Assembly (NCBI RefSeq): GCF_034087045.1
Contig: NZ_CP139247.1
Location: 3,126,001-3,190,000 of the forward strand
Length of the DNA: 64,000 bases
Direction: 5' to 3'
Source: Chitinophaga sancti
GTDB taxonomy: Bacteria; Bacteroidota; Bacteroidia; Chitinophagales; Chitinophagaceae
Shown piece after piece: positions 41,325 through 50,110 of this stretch; the stretch's first letter is position 1, and each line of letters begins with the position of its first letter. Under the pieces are notes generated by a model. That model worked only from the letters and a program-made list of their open reading frames with translations. It did no database searches and was not told the DNA's origin. The position numbers and the translations under genes are program-made.

Positions 41325-42014
41325 TTAAAACAACCACCACGCAATCATCCCTCCCGCCAACGTATTCAAAAAATTAACCGTACTATTCCCTATCATCTTC
41401 CTCCGCTCTAACGTCGCCCCCAATACCGAATCAATCACATTCCCACCTACACCCGCCAGCGTTATAATCCACAAACTCCTGTCCCACATATAAATGAACG
41501 CAATGATAAAAGCACCAAACGCCCCTATTAACGTTCCTTCTATACTAATCACCCCATCCAACCCTTTCTCTTCCCTCCTGAATGTCAGTATATTAAACGT
41601 CCTCCTCCCATACACCATCCCCAACTCAGAAGACAATGTATCTGCCGTAGCCGCAGCCAGCGAACCCGCAATCATCAACGTATACAACTCTGTATGATTA
41701 TAATCAATCATCGCCAATACCGCCAATATCGCCGCTACCCCGCCATTCGCCAATACCTGCCACACATCCCGTATCTCCCCATGATCCTTCCCCTTCAAAA
41801 ACCGGCCATGACGCGTAGCCAATACTGATAATACAAAAAATGTAAATAACTGTAACTCTCCCACATACCCAGCCCCCGCAAAAATAACCCATCCCACCAC
41901 AATCGCCGCTATACCCGCAGCAACAGTGAGCTTTTTCGTAATGATACTCAACACCGCTACGATAATGAGCACAGTCAGTATTAAAATAGTATTGAACAAT
42001 GAAGGAAATAACAT
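41325..42014 (-). CDS. DUF92 integral membrane protein
   Basis: A 229-residue polytopic protein with about six helices. The DUF92 core appears as ASLA-like GSLAAATADTLSSELGMVYG near residue 117, followed by GTLIGAFGAFIIAF and AGVGGNVIDSVLGATLERR. Plant relatives (VTE6) are phytyl-phosphate kinases related to CDP-archaeol/dolichol kinases, so a polyprenyl phosphate kinase-like role is conceivable; in bacteria it is not established. ATG at 42014 is used rather than an upstream TTG. It converges on the toxin gene. Confidence 0.85.
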   Translation of the reverse strand: MLFPSLFNTILILTVLIIVAVLSIITKKLTVAAGIAAIVVGWVIFAGAGYVGELQLFTFFVLSVLATRHGRFLKGKDHGEIRDVWQVLANGGVAAILAVLAMIDYNHTELYTLMIAGSLAAATADTLSSELGMVYGRRTFNILTFRREEKGLDGVISIEGTLIGAFGAFIIAFIYMWDRSLWIITLAGVGGNVIDSVLGATLERRKMIGNSTVNFLNTLAGGMIAWWLF

Positions 42015-42106
42015 AGTCCACAAAGGTAGGGGATTCTTATTTTCTATATATAGTATTCACCTGCCGCACTTTGATAGAAATGATATGATATGTGAAATAA
42101 TAATAC

Positions 42107-42114
42107 TATATTTG
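42107..42114 (+). promoter_or_regulatory. -7 element TATATTTG
   Basis: TATATTTG fits TAnnTTTG and lies 63 bases before ATG 42178. A TTTG at 42070 is too far away to be its -33 partner, so the upstream element is weak or degenerate. Confidence 0.4.
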
Positions 42115-42177
42115 CGCCCGGATTAATCCCATTTTATCGATAACCCAGCGGACAATAATTCAATATAAACCTTACCT

Positions 42178-43911
42178 ATGATTAAGTTTAGACCAGCAGT
42201 ATTCTGGCTGCCCCTTCTTTTGTCGTTGTTAACAGTTTCCAAAGGGACAATTGCTCAAGACAGAGAACAAACAAAATCCGACATCGTGTTCAAAATGCTT
42301 GATTACGACGCACGATTCAGAATGATCTTTGCCTATACTGATGCTGAAAGCCGTACCTATCTTGCGAACACCGCCAAGTCTCAGTACCTGGAATTCAAAC
42401 AATTGTTAGAACCTAACATGGCCTTCTTTTTAGGGAACGAAAAAGATAAGCTAAAGGAAACCGTAAAGCTCACTGACAAAATTCTGTTGAATGATGAGGT
42501 GTTTAACACCCTCAACACGCCCAACTACCGCAACGAATCCAAACCTGAAAAAGGTGAGAAACTGGAAGACAGATGGATCGACATCCACAAAGCTATCCTG
42601 TATGTACTCATCAAAGACATGGTTGTAAGAGCAAACTTTAAGATCTACACCCGTTTCTCAGAATTTGCAGTCGCTGCAGACGTTTCAAAGAATGGCCCTG
42701 CTGCCAGCCATCACTATGCTGATAGTTTGCTGAAGACCGCTCCTGGTGAACTGATGCCTTACTATTATGCCCTGCAGGATGGTAACAACGAAGAATCAAG
42801 AGTCGCTATCAAAACCCTGATAGACAACTACAAAACCCACACTGGCGACCTGTATGCACAAACACTGGCACTGTACGAAAGACCTAACACCCTGCTGGTT
42901 TCTCCCGAAGGTCAGAAAGACGACCTGCAGCTGAAATCCAAATATGCTTCCAGCAAAATATGGCAGGATGCCCTGATCAGGGAAATGCCTGAAACAGAGA
43001 AATTCGCTATCATGACGGTGCCAAATGACAGACCTGATCTGCACAACAGCATTTACATCTTTGGTAAATACATGCGTGCGAAGAAAGGCGAAACCCCTGA
43101 CATCACTTTCAGGATCGTTTCTCCGGGCTTAACCGGCGTTGATTTTGGCAGAATACGCAAAGTTCCTGTCGGCGATAACAGGTATGGCTATGTATCCACC
43201 ATCACCTATTATTGCCCTATCAAAATTGAAGTGGTGAACAAAGCTGGTGAAATCGAAAAAACACTGATCGTAATTGATGAAGGCCGGGAATTCAGACAGG
43301 AGTTTCACGAGAACTACGTGCGCCCTAATCCAAACTTTACTGGCGTAATTCCATTCCGTAACGATACACTGTATTACGAAGCACTGGATAAATTCAGAAG
43401 CAGCACTATCAATCGCCTGTACAATGAGCGCTTCAGTGAAATGACCGGCGCCATGTCACAGTGGCTGAATGATGCGTATGGTTATTATAAAGTTCCGAAT
43501 AACTTCTACTACCTGTATGATGTAAAGAATCCTGAGAATGGTTTCCAGGAAATCAAAGCACTGGTAGATAGTACTGACTATGCAATCGAGCACCTGGAAA
43601 CACAGGAAACATCTCTTGCAAACAAAGCTGTACTGGCAAGAATGTTAGAGAAATACCAGGAGATCCTGCAACGCCTGGGTGTTAGCCAGAATGTAAAGAA
43701 CTTGTGTGCAAGAAACTCCGTAACATGTGCGTTGCTGTCTGACCAGGTAACCCGCGCACTGTATCTGCTGGAAAGATGTAAAGCCATCAATCCGAAAGAT
43801 AGCTACGTAAGACCATTCAATTTATCTTCTTTCGTGTTCCGCACACTGTTTGACGATAAGAATCAGAAAGTGGTGAAACTACCTCCACGTTCTGAACTGT
43901 GGAAATACTAA
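42178..43911 (+). CDS. Exported protein of unknown function (577 residues)
   Basis: A signal peptide (about 1-26, ending TIAQ) leads a mostly soluble protein. I do not recognise a family. The N-terminal half is helical and charged; a middle section is beta-rich (RKVPVGDNRYGYVSTITYYC, then PIKIEVVNKAGEIEKTLIVI); the C-terminal third is helical, with LARMLEKYQEILQRLGVSQN and two Cys close together (LCARNSVTC), which may form a disulfide. It stands alone. Length, codon use and a clean start make it a real gene. Function unknown. Confidence 0.85.
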   Translation: MIKFRPAVFWLPLLLSLLTVSKGTIAQDREQTKSDIVFKMLDYDARFRMIFAYTDAESRTYLANTAKSQYLEFKQLLEPNMAFFLGNEKDKLKETVKLTDKILLNDEVFNTLNTPNYRNESKPEKGEKLEDRWIDIHKAILYVLIKDMVVRANFKIYTRFSEFAVAADVSKNGPAASHHYADSLLKTAPGELMPYYYALQDGNNEESRVAIKTLIDNYKTHTGDLYAQTLALYERPNTLLVSPEGQKDDLQLKSKYASSKIWQDALIREMPETEKFAIMTVPNDRPDLHNSIYIFGKYMRAKKGETPDITFRIVSPGLTGVDFGRIRKVPVGDNRYGYVSTITYYCPIKIEVVNKAGEIEKTLIVIDEGREFRQEFHENYVRPNPNFTGVIPFRNDTLYYEALDKFRSSTINRLYNERFSEMTGAMSQWLNDAYGYYKVPNNFYYLYDVKNPENGFQEIKALVDSTDYAIEHLETQETSLANKAVLARMLEKYQEILQRLGVSQNVKNLCARNSVTCALLSDQVTRALYLLERCKAINPKDSYVRPFNLSSFVFRTLFDDKNQKVVKLPPRSELWKY

Positions 43912-43955
43912 TCTGATAATTTCTTTAAATACTACCTGCCAACAGGTGCCCTAAT

Positions 43956-44039
43956 AAAAAATGGGCTGTCCTGGAGTCTGAAGTGCCCCAAAAAGTTAGA
44001 CACTTTTGGCGCACTTCAGTCCTGGGCAGCCCATTTTTT
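43956..44039. repeat. Long imperfect inverted repeat with an IS3-like end in the centre
   Basis: The arms starting AAAAAATGGGCTG and ending CAGCCCATTTTTT pair over most of 35 bases. The centre reads TGAAGTGCCCCAAAAAGTTA then GACACTTTTGGCGCACTTCA. The CCCAAAAAGTTAGACA string resembles terminal inverted repeats of IS3-family (IS150-like) elements as I remember them. It could be a miniature or solo-end insertion that has become the terminator between two genes. No transposase is nearby. Confidence 0.6.
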
Positions 44040-44067
44040 ATGGCATAGTATTTACCATCGTCCTATT

Positions 44068-44751
44068 ATGACAATTTTAGATAACCCTGTCTGGCATGCA
44101 TTGCAGACAGTGCACTGCACATTGGCACAAGGCACACTTACCGTACAACGGTACAAACCAGGCGTATTACAACTAATGGGTGCCGAACACCCGGAAGCCG
44201 CGCCATACAATGAACTGCACGACTGGCTTACGGTGGGAGAGAAGATGTATACAGTAGGCGATGTTCCTGTATTGCCGCAAAACTGGCAATATGTAAAGCA
44301 GGTAGATTGTTTACAAATGGTGTGCGAGGCAAAAGCAGGGGTGCCACAAACTGACGTAGTAAAATTACAGGATACAGACCTGGCTGACATGTTGACATTG
44401 GTCAATCTTGTGCAGCCAGGTTTTTTTTATGAACAAACTCCATTACTGGGTGCATACTTTGGCATCTTCCAGTCAGGTAAACTGGTGGCCATGGCAGGAG
44501 AGCGCATGCGCATGAATGGCTATACAGAAGTGAGTGCGGTAGTGACCCATCCGGAATTCACCGGCCGGGGTTATGCACAGCAACTGGTGGCTCATGTCGT
44601 GACAAAGAACCTGGATGCCGGCATATTACCATTCCTGCATGTAACGGCTACTAATGAAAGGGCAGTAAAGGTGTATGAGAAATTAGGATTTAAAACAAGA
44701 AGAAAAATAGCCTTTACCCAGTTTGAATTGATTGCCCCTGCAGAAAAGTAA
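44068..44751 (+). CDS. GNAT-family N-acetyltransferase
   Basis: A 227-residue protein. The C-terminal GNAT core is clear: LVAMAGERMRMNGYTEVSAV, then the acetyl-CoA motif VVTHPEFTGRGYAQQLVAHV (R/Q-x-x-G-x-G/A type) near 150-170, and ERAVKVYEKLGFKTRRKIAF. The N-terminal half is the divergent FR47-like type. Substrate unknown. Its last codons and stop start a 41-base tandem array. Confidence 0.88.
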   Translation: MTILDNPVWHALQTVHCTLAQGTLTVQRYKPGVLQLMGAEHPEAAPYNELHDWLTVGEKMYTVGDVPVLPQNWQYVKQVDCLQMVCEAKAGVPQTDVVKLQDTDLADMLTLVNLVQPGFFYEQTPLLGAYFGIFQSGKLVAMAGERMRMNGYTEVSAVVTHPEFTGRGYAQQLVAHVVTKNLDAGILPFLHVTATNERAVKVYEKLGFKTRRKIAFTQFELIAPAEK

Positions 44752-44815
44752 TCCTTACAAAGTATAAATTGATTACACAGGTAGAAAAGTAACTTTTACC
44801 CATTTTAATTTGAAG
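44711..44815 (+). repeat. 41-base tandem array from the 3' end of the acetyltransferase gene
   Basis: AATTGATT recurs at 44726 and 44767, and TTTACCCA at 44713 and 44795 (two periods of 41). Copy one is the real gene end with stop TAA. Copy two keeps GTAGAAAAGTAA but is diverged. Copy three is partial. Decay is more advanced than in the other arrays. Confidence 0.75.
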
Positions 44816-44850
44816 CCTCCATTTCCCTTTGAAATGTGTAGTTTTACCCC

Positions 44851-45729
44851 ATGGCACAGTCAAATTATGAACTACTGAGATTTGAGCAAATCGGAGGTAC
44901 CTTCCGCGTTGCTGCTACCGGAGAAAACAATTGCACCCTCTCATCCTACAACAGGCGTGATTTCTACAAGGTCTCACTGATCCTGTCAGGAGGAGGGGAG
45001 TTGTTTTACGCCAACAGGAATATCAAATTTGACCAGCCTGCTCTGATCTTTACCAATCCCATGGTGCCCTATAGCTGGGCAGATAACCCGGATGTAGAAG
45101 TAACCGGATACTTCTGTGTATTTACAGAAACTTTTTTGCTGGAAGGCGGGCGCATGGAGTCCTTAAAAGAATCCAGCCTGTTTAAACCGGGTGGAGATCC
45201 TGTCTATCTATTGAATCCTGCACAAACAGAATACCTGAAAGGCATTTTCCTCCGCATGCGCGAAGAGGCAGACAGCGAATATATCTATAAGCATGAACTG
45301 ATCCGCAACCATGTGCAACTCATTGTACATGAAGCCATCAAAATGGAGCCGGCAGTAGCCTACGCACCCCCTAAGAACGCCGCCAGCAGGATCACCCAGC
45401 TATTCCTGACCCTGCTGGAAAGACAATTTCCCGTAGACCCTCCCCAATTTACCCTGCAATTTAAGAAAGCAGGCGACTATGCCGACCAGCTGGCCGTGCA
45501 TGTCAACCACCTGAACGCTGCCGTGCAGGAAGTAACAGGCAAGTCTACCACCACGCACATTAATGACCGTATCCTGGCAGAAGCCCGGTCATTATTAAAA
45601 CACACAGACATGAGTGTGGCGGACATCGCCTATACGCTGGGATTTGAATACGCCTCCTATTTTAATAGCTTTTTCAGAAAGCATGCGGGAATAACTCCCT
45701 TAGCCGTCCGCAAGGAAGTGAAACTTTAA
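44851..45729 (+). CDS. AraC-family transcriptional regulator
   Basis: A 292-residue regulator. The N-terminal cupin-like sensing domain (KVSLILSGGGELFYANRNIK) is followed by two helix-turn-helix motifs: the second is AEARSLLKHTDMSVADIAYT, LGFEYASYFNSFFRKHAGIT near 250-285, the conserved AraC/XylS recognition pattern. The gene is followed on the same strand, 68 bases downstream, by an aldo/keto reductase, which may be its target; this pairing is frequent in Bacteroidota. The effector is unknown. Confidence 0.93.
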   Translation: MAQSNYELLRFEQIGGTFRVAATGENNCTLSSYNRRDFYKVSLILSGGGELFYANRNIKFDQPALIFTNPMVPYSWADNPDVEVTGYFCVFTETFLLEGGRMESLKESSLFKPGGDPVYLLNPAQTEYLKGIFLRMREEADSEYIYKHELIRNHVQLIVHEAIKMEPAVAYAPPKNAASRITQLFLTLLERQFPVDPPQFTLQFKKAGDYADQLAVHVNHLNAAVQEVTGKSTTTHINDRILAEARSLLKHTDMSVADIAYTLGFEYASYFNSFFRKHAGITPLAVRKEVKL

Positions 45730-45797
45730 ATTAATCCTTTGAAAAGTATAATTTCTCCCTGAAGGTTCATCCTAATTTTGATGTCATAAAACAAAGC

Positions 45798-46805
45798 ATG
45801 CTTATGGCAATCAAAAGCGTAAAATTAGGCACCCAGGGACTGGAAGTGCCTGTGGAAGGACTGGGATGTATGGGAATGACGACTATCGGTGGCAACGACA
45901 TCTATGGTAAAGCGGATGAGAACGAAGCCATCGCAACCATTCACCGTGCCCTTGAACTCGGCATCTACTGGCTGGATACTGCTGATGCATATGGCCCTCT
46001 CCTGAATGAAAGATTAGTGGCAAAAGCCATCAAAGGCAACAGGGCAAAATACACGATCGCCACTAAATTCGGTTTCTACATCGATGATAATGACCAGATG
46101 GATTGGAGCGTGATCAACGGCCGTCCTGAATATGTTCGCAAAGCAGTAGAACGTTCACTCAAAAACCTCGGCACTGATTACATAGACCTTTATTACCTGC
46201 ACCGTGCAGATCCTACTGTGCCCATCGAAGATACCGTAGGCGCAATGAGTGAACTGGTGACAGAAGGAAAAGTAAAATACCTCGGTCTTTCTGAAGTATC
46301 TCCTGAATCACTCCGCAAGGCTCATGCAGTACATCCTATTTCTGCATTACAGACCGAATATTCCCTTTTTGAAAGAGAAGCGGAGTCCAATGGCGTATTG
46401 GATACAATACGCGAATTAGGAGTCGGATTTGTCGCTTATTCACCATTAGGCAGAGGCTTCATTACAGGTGAATTAAAGAGCCCGGACGATTTTCCTGTGG
46501 ATGATTTCAGAAGATATATCCCACGTTTCCAGGGAGAGAATTTTTATAAAAATCTTGAGTTGGTAACAGCCATCCAATCCCTTGCCGCTGCAAAGGGAAT
46601 TACGCCTTCACAGCTGGCAATGGCATGGGTATTCTCTAAAGGCGTTACCGCCATTCCGGGTACAAAACGTGTTAAGTATATTGAACAGAATGCCGCCGCT
46701 GCGGAAATAGTATTATCACCAGCTGAGATCACACAATTGGAATCATTCGGTGTGGCCGTAGGCAACCGGTACGATTCACATAGTATGAATATGCTGAATG
46801 TCTAA
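45798..46805 (+). CDS. Aldo/keto reductase
   Basis: A 335-residue NADPH-dependent reductase of the AKR superfamily, (beta/alpha)8 barrel. Catalytic residues: Asp and Tyr in WLDTADAYGP near 57-65, Lys in TIATKFGFY near 92, and His in YYLHRADP near 135. The C-terminal cofactor loop is VTAIPGTKRVKYIEQN. This is the AKR13-like YakC group. Start may be ATG 45798 or ATG 45804 (MAIKSVKLGTQG); the second fits the family better. Probably under the upstream AraC regulator. The gene's stop overlaps the stop of the convergent methyltransferase by a few bases. Confidence 0.92.
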   Translation: MLMAIKSVKLGTQGLEVPVEGLGCMGMTTIGGNDIYGKADENEAIATIHRALELGIYWLDTADAYGPLLNERLVAKAIKGNRAKYTIATKFGFYIDDNDQMDWSVINGRPEYVRKAVERSLKNLGTDYIDLYYLHRADPTVPIEDTVGAMSELVTEGKVKYLGLSEVSPESLRKAHAVHPISALQTEYSLFEREAESNGVLDTIRELGVGFVAYSPLGRGFITGELKSPDDFPVDDFRRYIPRFQGENFYKNLELVTAIQSLAAAKGITPSQLAMAWVFSKGVTAIPGTKRVKYIEQNAAAAEIVLSPAEITQLESFGVAVGNRYDSHSMNMLNV

Positions 46806-47584
46806 AAAGTAGCATGCGTCGCCTTCAGGTACAGGCGCATGCTCTTTGCCTCTTCCCTGGCCCATACATCGTACTCTGCTATGGTCTGCAGTCGCGCTGC
46901 TTCTGTGATGTAACCATCTGCTACGAGCTGGTTGCCCCTGGTCTCCGCCACTTTTTTCCAGAGGGAGATATGTGTATCCCAATTTTCCATCCCACGTTCG
47001 GCATATTCATCCTGTTGCGTGACGGTGATCTTTAATGCCTGTACATGTACCAGGTCTATCACATGATCAGCAATGGCATTGTCCATTCCTGCATCTGCAC
47101 GCCATTTCAGGAAGGCAGCGTAGAAGTCCAGCATGGACTGCGGCGGAGCCGGGTCCCAGCGAATGGCTTCATGATTATAATCAAGTACACAGAGCAGTCC
47201 TTTGGGTTTTAACAGAGACACCATCTTTTTAATGACAACGGATGGGTTAGCGATCCATTGCAGGGTGCGTGCTGTGGTAATAATATCGAATTTCTCAACT
47301 GGTTTGTAATCCAGGATGTCTGCTACTTCAAAGGTGACATTGCCCGGGTTCACTTTTGCCAGTGAAATGAGTTCTTCACTTCTGTCTATACCAGTTACTT
47401 TACCTGCATATTTTGCAATACCTTTTGTGATAGTACCACTGCCACAACCTACATCGAGGACAGATAATCCGGGTTGTAAAACGGCGAGGAGGTTAGCGTT
47501 GGCATTTTCTACGGTACGGGTATCAAGTACGGCGGCAGTGCCCTGGGGCATAGCGGCACGTTCATAAGAGGTGGATGTTTTCAT
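46802..47584 (-). CDS. Class I SAM-dependent methyltransferase
   Basis: A 260-residue enzyme. The SAM-binding motif I is LSVLDVGCGSGTITKGIAKY near residue 40-58, followed by VTGIDRSEELISLAK (motif II acidic residue) and FDIITTARTLQWIANP. It is a typical methyltransferase-11/25 core without target-specific features, so the substrate cannot be named. It follows the MBL-fold gene after a three-base gap on the same strand, so they form an operon transcribed from the region at 48316-48413. Confidence 0.9.
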   Translation of the reverse strand: MKTSTSYERAAMPQGTAAVLDTRTVENANANLLAVLQPGLSVLDVGCGSGTITKGIAKYAGKVTGIDRSEELISLAKVNPGNVTFEVADILDYKPVEKFDIITTARTLQWIANPSVVIKKMVSLLKPKGLLCVLDYNHEAIRWDPAPPQSMLDFYAAFLKWRADAGMDNAIADHVIDLVHVQALKITVTQQDEYAERGMENWDTHISLWKKVAETRGNQLVADGYITEAARLQTIAEYDVWAREEAKSMRLYLKATHATF

Positions 47585-47587
47585 CTA

Positions 47588-48316
47588 TTAAATATAAAAA
47601 AAATCCCCGTCATCTGGTACCCTTACATTTTGATGTAGAAAGGCGGATCTTATTTGTGCCCGGTTTTCTTTTGAATGATTCACCGCTTCGAGGTGTACGA
47701 TGATGAGTTGGGTGTCAGGTGCGTAAGCACGTACTTTCTGGATATCGGCTATGCTCATCACAATCGGATCGCCTTTTACAAATTGCGCGGCACCGCCATT
47801 GAGTACGATGTGTTTGGGCTGAAATTTATCAATAGCGGCTCTTACATCCTCACACCAGATGGTATCCCCGGCTATATAAAGATCGTTGATCACATAACCG
47901 GATACCTTGCCCATCAGCGTACCTATTTCGCTGGTGCCATGCTGGCCGCTGGTTCTGTTGATGGTGATAGTCTCCCATTTAACAAAATCCACTATTGGCG
48001 TCACATTTGTAAACCCTGCTTCCCGGATCTTATCTTCATCACCTGCCTGGCAAAAGAGAGGAATATGTGTAGGTAATAATTCCCTCGCCACAGGATCCCA
48101 GTGGTCATTATGGAGGTGTGTCAATAGCACCGCATCGATCTGTTTGATGAGTTCCCGGGGATCTACAGCTAGGTTTACCAGTGGATTGCGAAGCCCATTA
48201 TCTGTCATCATGATGGTATCGTAAGCGTCTTTTGGGCCCAGCATGGGGTCTATCAGAATTTGCTTGTCATGTACAGTCAGCACCTGTGTCGCATTGCGCA
48301 GCAATTGTAACTTCAT
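47588..48316 (-). CDS. Metallo-beta-lactamase fold hydrolase
   Basis: A 242-residue MBL-fold protein. The zinc motif is LLTHLHNDHWDPVA (HxHxDH) near residue 65; later ligands are GQHGTSEIG (His) and LYIAGDTIWCE (Asp). The size and the final VHLEAVNHSKENR resemble UlaG-like lactonases. It is divergent from an HxlR regulator with 97 bases between start codons, which is the usual layout for redox-controlled enzymes. Beta-lactamase activity is not implied. Confidence 0.9.
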   Translation of the reverse strand: MKLQLLRNATQVLTVHDKQILIDPMLGPKDAYDTIMMTDNGLRNPLVNLAVDPRELIKQIDAVLLTHLHNDHWDPVARELLPTHIPLFCQAGDEDKIREAGFTNVTPIVDFVKWETITINRTSGQHGTSEIGTLMGKVSGYVINDLYIAGDTIWCEDVRAAIDKFQPKHIVLNGGAAQFVKGDPIVMSIADIQKVRAYAPDTQLIIVHLEAVNHSKENRAQIRSAFLHQNVRVPDDGDFFYI

Positions 48317-48412
48317 GGTAATTCATTTAATTTTGACAGGACGAAGGTCAGCGGAATTTGCAAAAAACAAATGAAGTTGACAGAAAGGTAACCAGTATAC
48401 TTTTTTGTAACC

Positions 48413-48781
48413 ATGAATTATACAGCGTTTAAACATTGCGGGTTGAATGTAGCATTGGAGGTCCTGTCGGGGAAATGGAAACCGATTATCCTGTTTCATT
48501 TATTTCACCAGCAGGAAATCAGGTTTACGGATCTATGGCGCAATATTCCTAAAGTAGCCAAGAAGGTCTTGCTGGAACACTTAAAGCAGATGGAAGCCGA
48601 TGGATTGATCATTCGTGAGGAAAGACAGGTATTTCCACCAGAAGTATACTACCGCATTTCTGAAAAGGGCAAGGCATTGGGTCCTGCACTGGCTGCGCTG
48701 GAAAACTGGGCCAATGAACATGCGGCTGTACAGGTGCAGGACTTAAGAGATCAAAAGAAAGTGGCTAATGGCCTGCGTTGA
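48413..48781 (+). CDS. HxlR-family winged-helix regulator
   Basis: A 122-residue regulator with the HxlR pattern: a conserved cysteine in FKHCGLNVALEVLSGKWKPI near residue 9, then FTDLWRNIPKVAKKVLLEHL as recognition segment and the wing PPEVYYRISEKGKAL. HxlR members often sense aldehydes or redox change through that Cys. The divergent MBL-fold/methyltransferase operon is the probable target. Its 3' end overlaps the convergent permease gene by 17 bases. Confidence 0.92.
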   Translation: MNYTAFKHCGLNVALEVLSGKWKPIILFHLFHQQEIRFTDLWRNIPKVAKKVLLEHLKQMEADGLIIREERQVFPPEVYYRISEKGKALGPALAALENWANEHAAVQVQDLRDQKKVANGLR

Positions 48782-50084
48782 TCCTGTTTTTGACAAAGTA
48801 AATGAGGATGCCTAATAAAGTGACAGCCATCCCTGCCAGCATCATATAGCCTGTGGATGCGAAGATCGCTATCCAGATGAGGATAGCAAGTATTACCGGT
48901 ACCGGGTAAAGTGGCATTCTCCATTTTACAAAACTCCTCCCTTTGCGCTTATTCAATACCAGCAGCCCGATAGCCTGACCAATAAACTGGACCATAATAC
49001 GCATAGCCAGTATCGCCGTAATCACTTCTTTCAGTTTAAAGAACATACTGAATACAAAGGCGACACCCCCGAGAAATAACAGGGAGATATAAGGGAAATT
49101 CTTAGTAGGATGTAACTTCGCAAAGATCTTAAAGAACGCCCCATCTTTTGCCGCTGCATATGGAATACGGCTATACCCCAGCGTTGCAGAAAACACAGAG
49201 GCAAATGCAATCCAGAGTATCAATACCGTTGCAATCATAGCCGCGGTAGGGCCTGCGAGTTGCTGGATGAATTCACTGATAACGAATTTGCTTTGTTCTA
49301 TTTGTGAAAGTGGTAATACAGCAGCCACACTGATATTCATGCAGAGATACAATACCGCGATACCCACGATAGAGATGAACATACTGCGCGGGATGTTCTT
49401 TTGAGGAGCAATGATTTCACCACCCAGATGACATACATTGTAATAGCCCAGATAACTGTACACTGATTTTACACTGGCTGCCCCTAATGCTGCGGCAAAT
49501 GCCATGTTGAACTTAAAACCATCGTTGATATGTTTAATAGGTTCAAGGAAATGCCCTTGCGCCATACCACCACCGATGATCCAGATCATAGTTACTAATA
49601 CGCCTATCCAGAGCGTGACACTGATCTTGCCGATAGTTTCAATATTTCTGTAAAGGAGGAATACAATGAGTATGATGACGGCTCCGCTCACGGCTTTGGT
49701 TTCCCAGAAACCAAGCGGGTAGAGGTACATGGTATATTGTGCAAAACCAATGGCGGCAGAGGCAATAACGAGTGGCGCCTGGATCATGGTTTGCCATACG
49801 AAGAGAAAACTCATCAGTTTACCGGTTCGGGGACCAAAGCTCTCTTTCAGGAAGTTATAACTGCCGCCGGCTTCCGGGAAGGTAGTGCCAAGTTCACTCC
49901 ATACCATTGCATCGATGAAGGAGAGGAGGGCGCCGGCAATCCAGGCATAAAGGAACCAGGGACCGTGCATGATCTCTGCGACTACGCTGAGTACGACGAA
50001 AGGACCGATGCCGACCATGTCGGTCATATTGATGGCAGTGGCTTGCAGTAAGGTAAGGTGACGGGAGAGTTGAGACTGACTCAT
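48765..50084 (-). CDS. APC-family amino acid permease
   Basis: A 439-residue protein with about twelve transmembrane helices. The first unwound helix reads ATAINMTDMVGIGPFVVLSV, the APC GxG-type substrate-binding motif; also FPEAGGSYNFLKESFGP and AAVLPLSQIEQSKF. It imports an amino acid or amine with a proton or by exchange; the substrate is not predictable. It lies 26 bases downstream of the photolyase-like gene on the same strand, so they share a transcript. Confidence 0.88.
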   Translation of the reverse strand: MSQSQLSRHLTLLQATAINMTDMVGIGPFVVLSVVAEIMHGPWFLYAWIAGALLSFIDAMVWSELGTTFPEAGGSYNFLKESFGPRTGKLMSFLFVWQTMIQAPLVIASAAIGFAQYTMYLYPLGFWETKAVSGAVIILIVFLLYRNIETIGKISVTLWIGVLVTMIWIIGGGMAQGHFLEPIKHINDGFKFNMAFAAALGAASVKSVYSYLGYYNVCHLGGEIIAPQKNIPRSMFISIVGIAVLYLCMNISVAAVLPLSQIEQSKFVISEFIQQLAGPTAAMIATVLILWIAFASVFSATLGYSRIPYAAAKDGAFFKIFAKLHPTKNFPYISLLFLGGVAFVFSMFFKLKEVITAILAMRIMVQFIGQAIGLLVLNKRKGRSFVKWRMPLYPVPVILAILIWIAIFASTGYMMLAGMAVTLLGILIYFVKNRINAGH

Positions 50085-50110
50085 ATATACGTAAAAGTAA
50101 AGATTTTATC

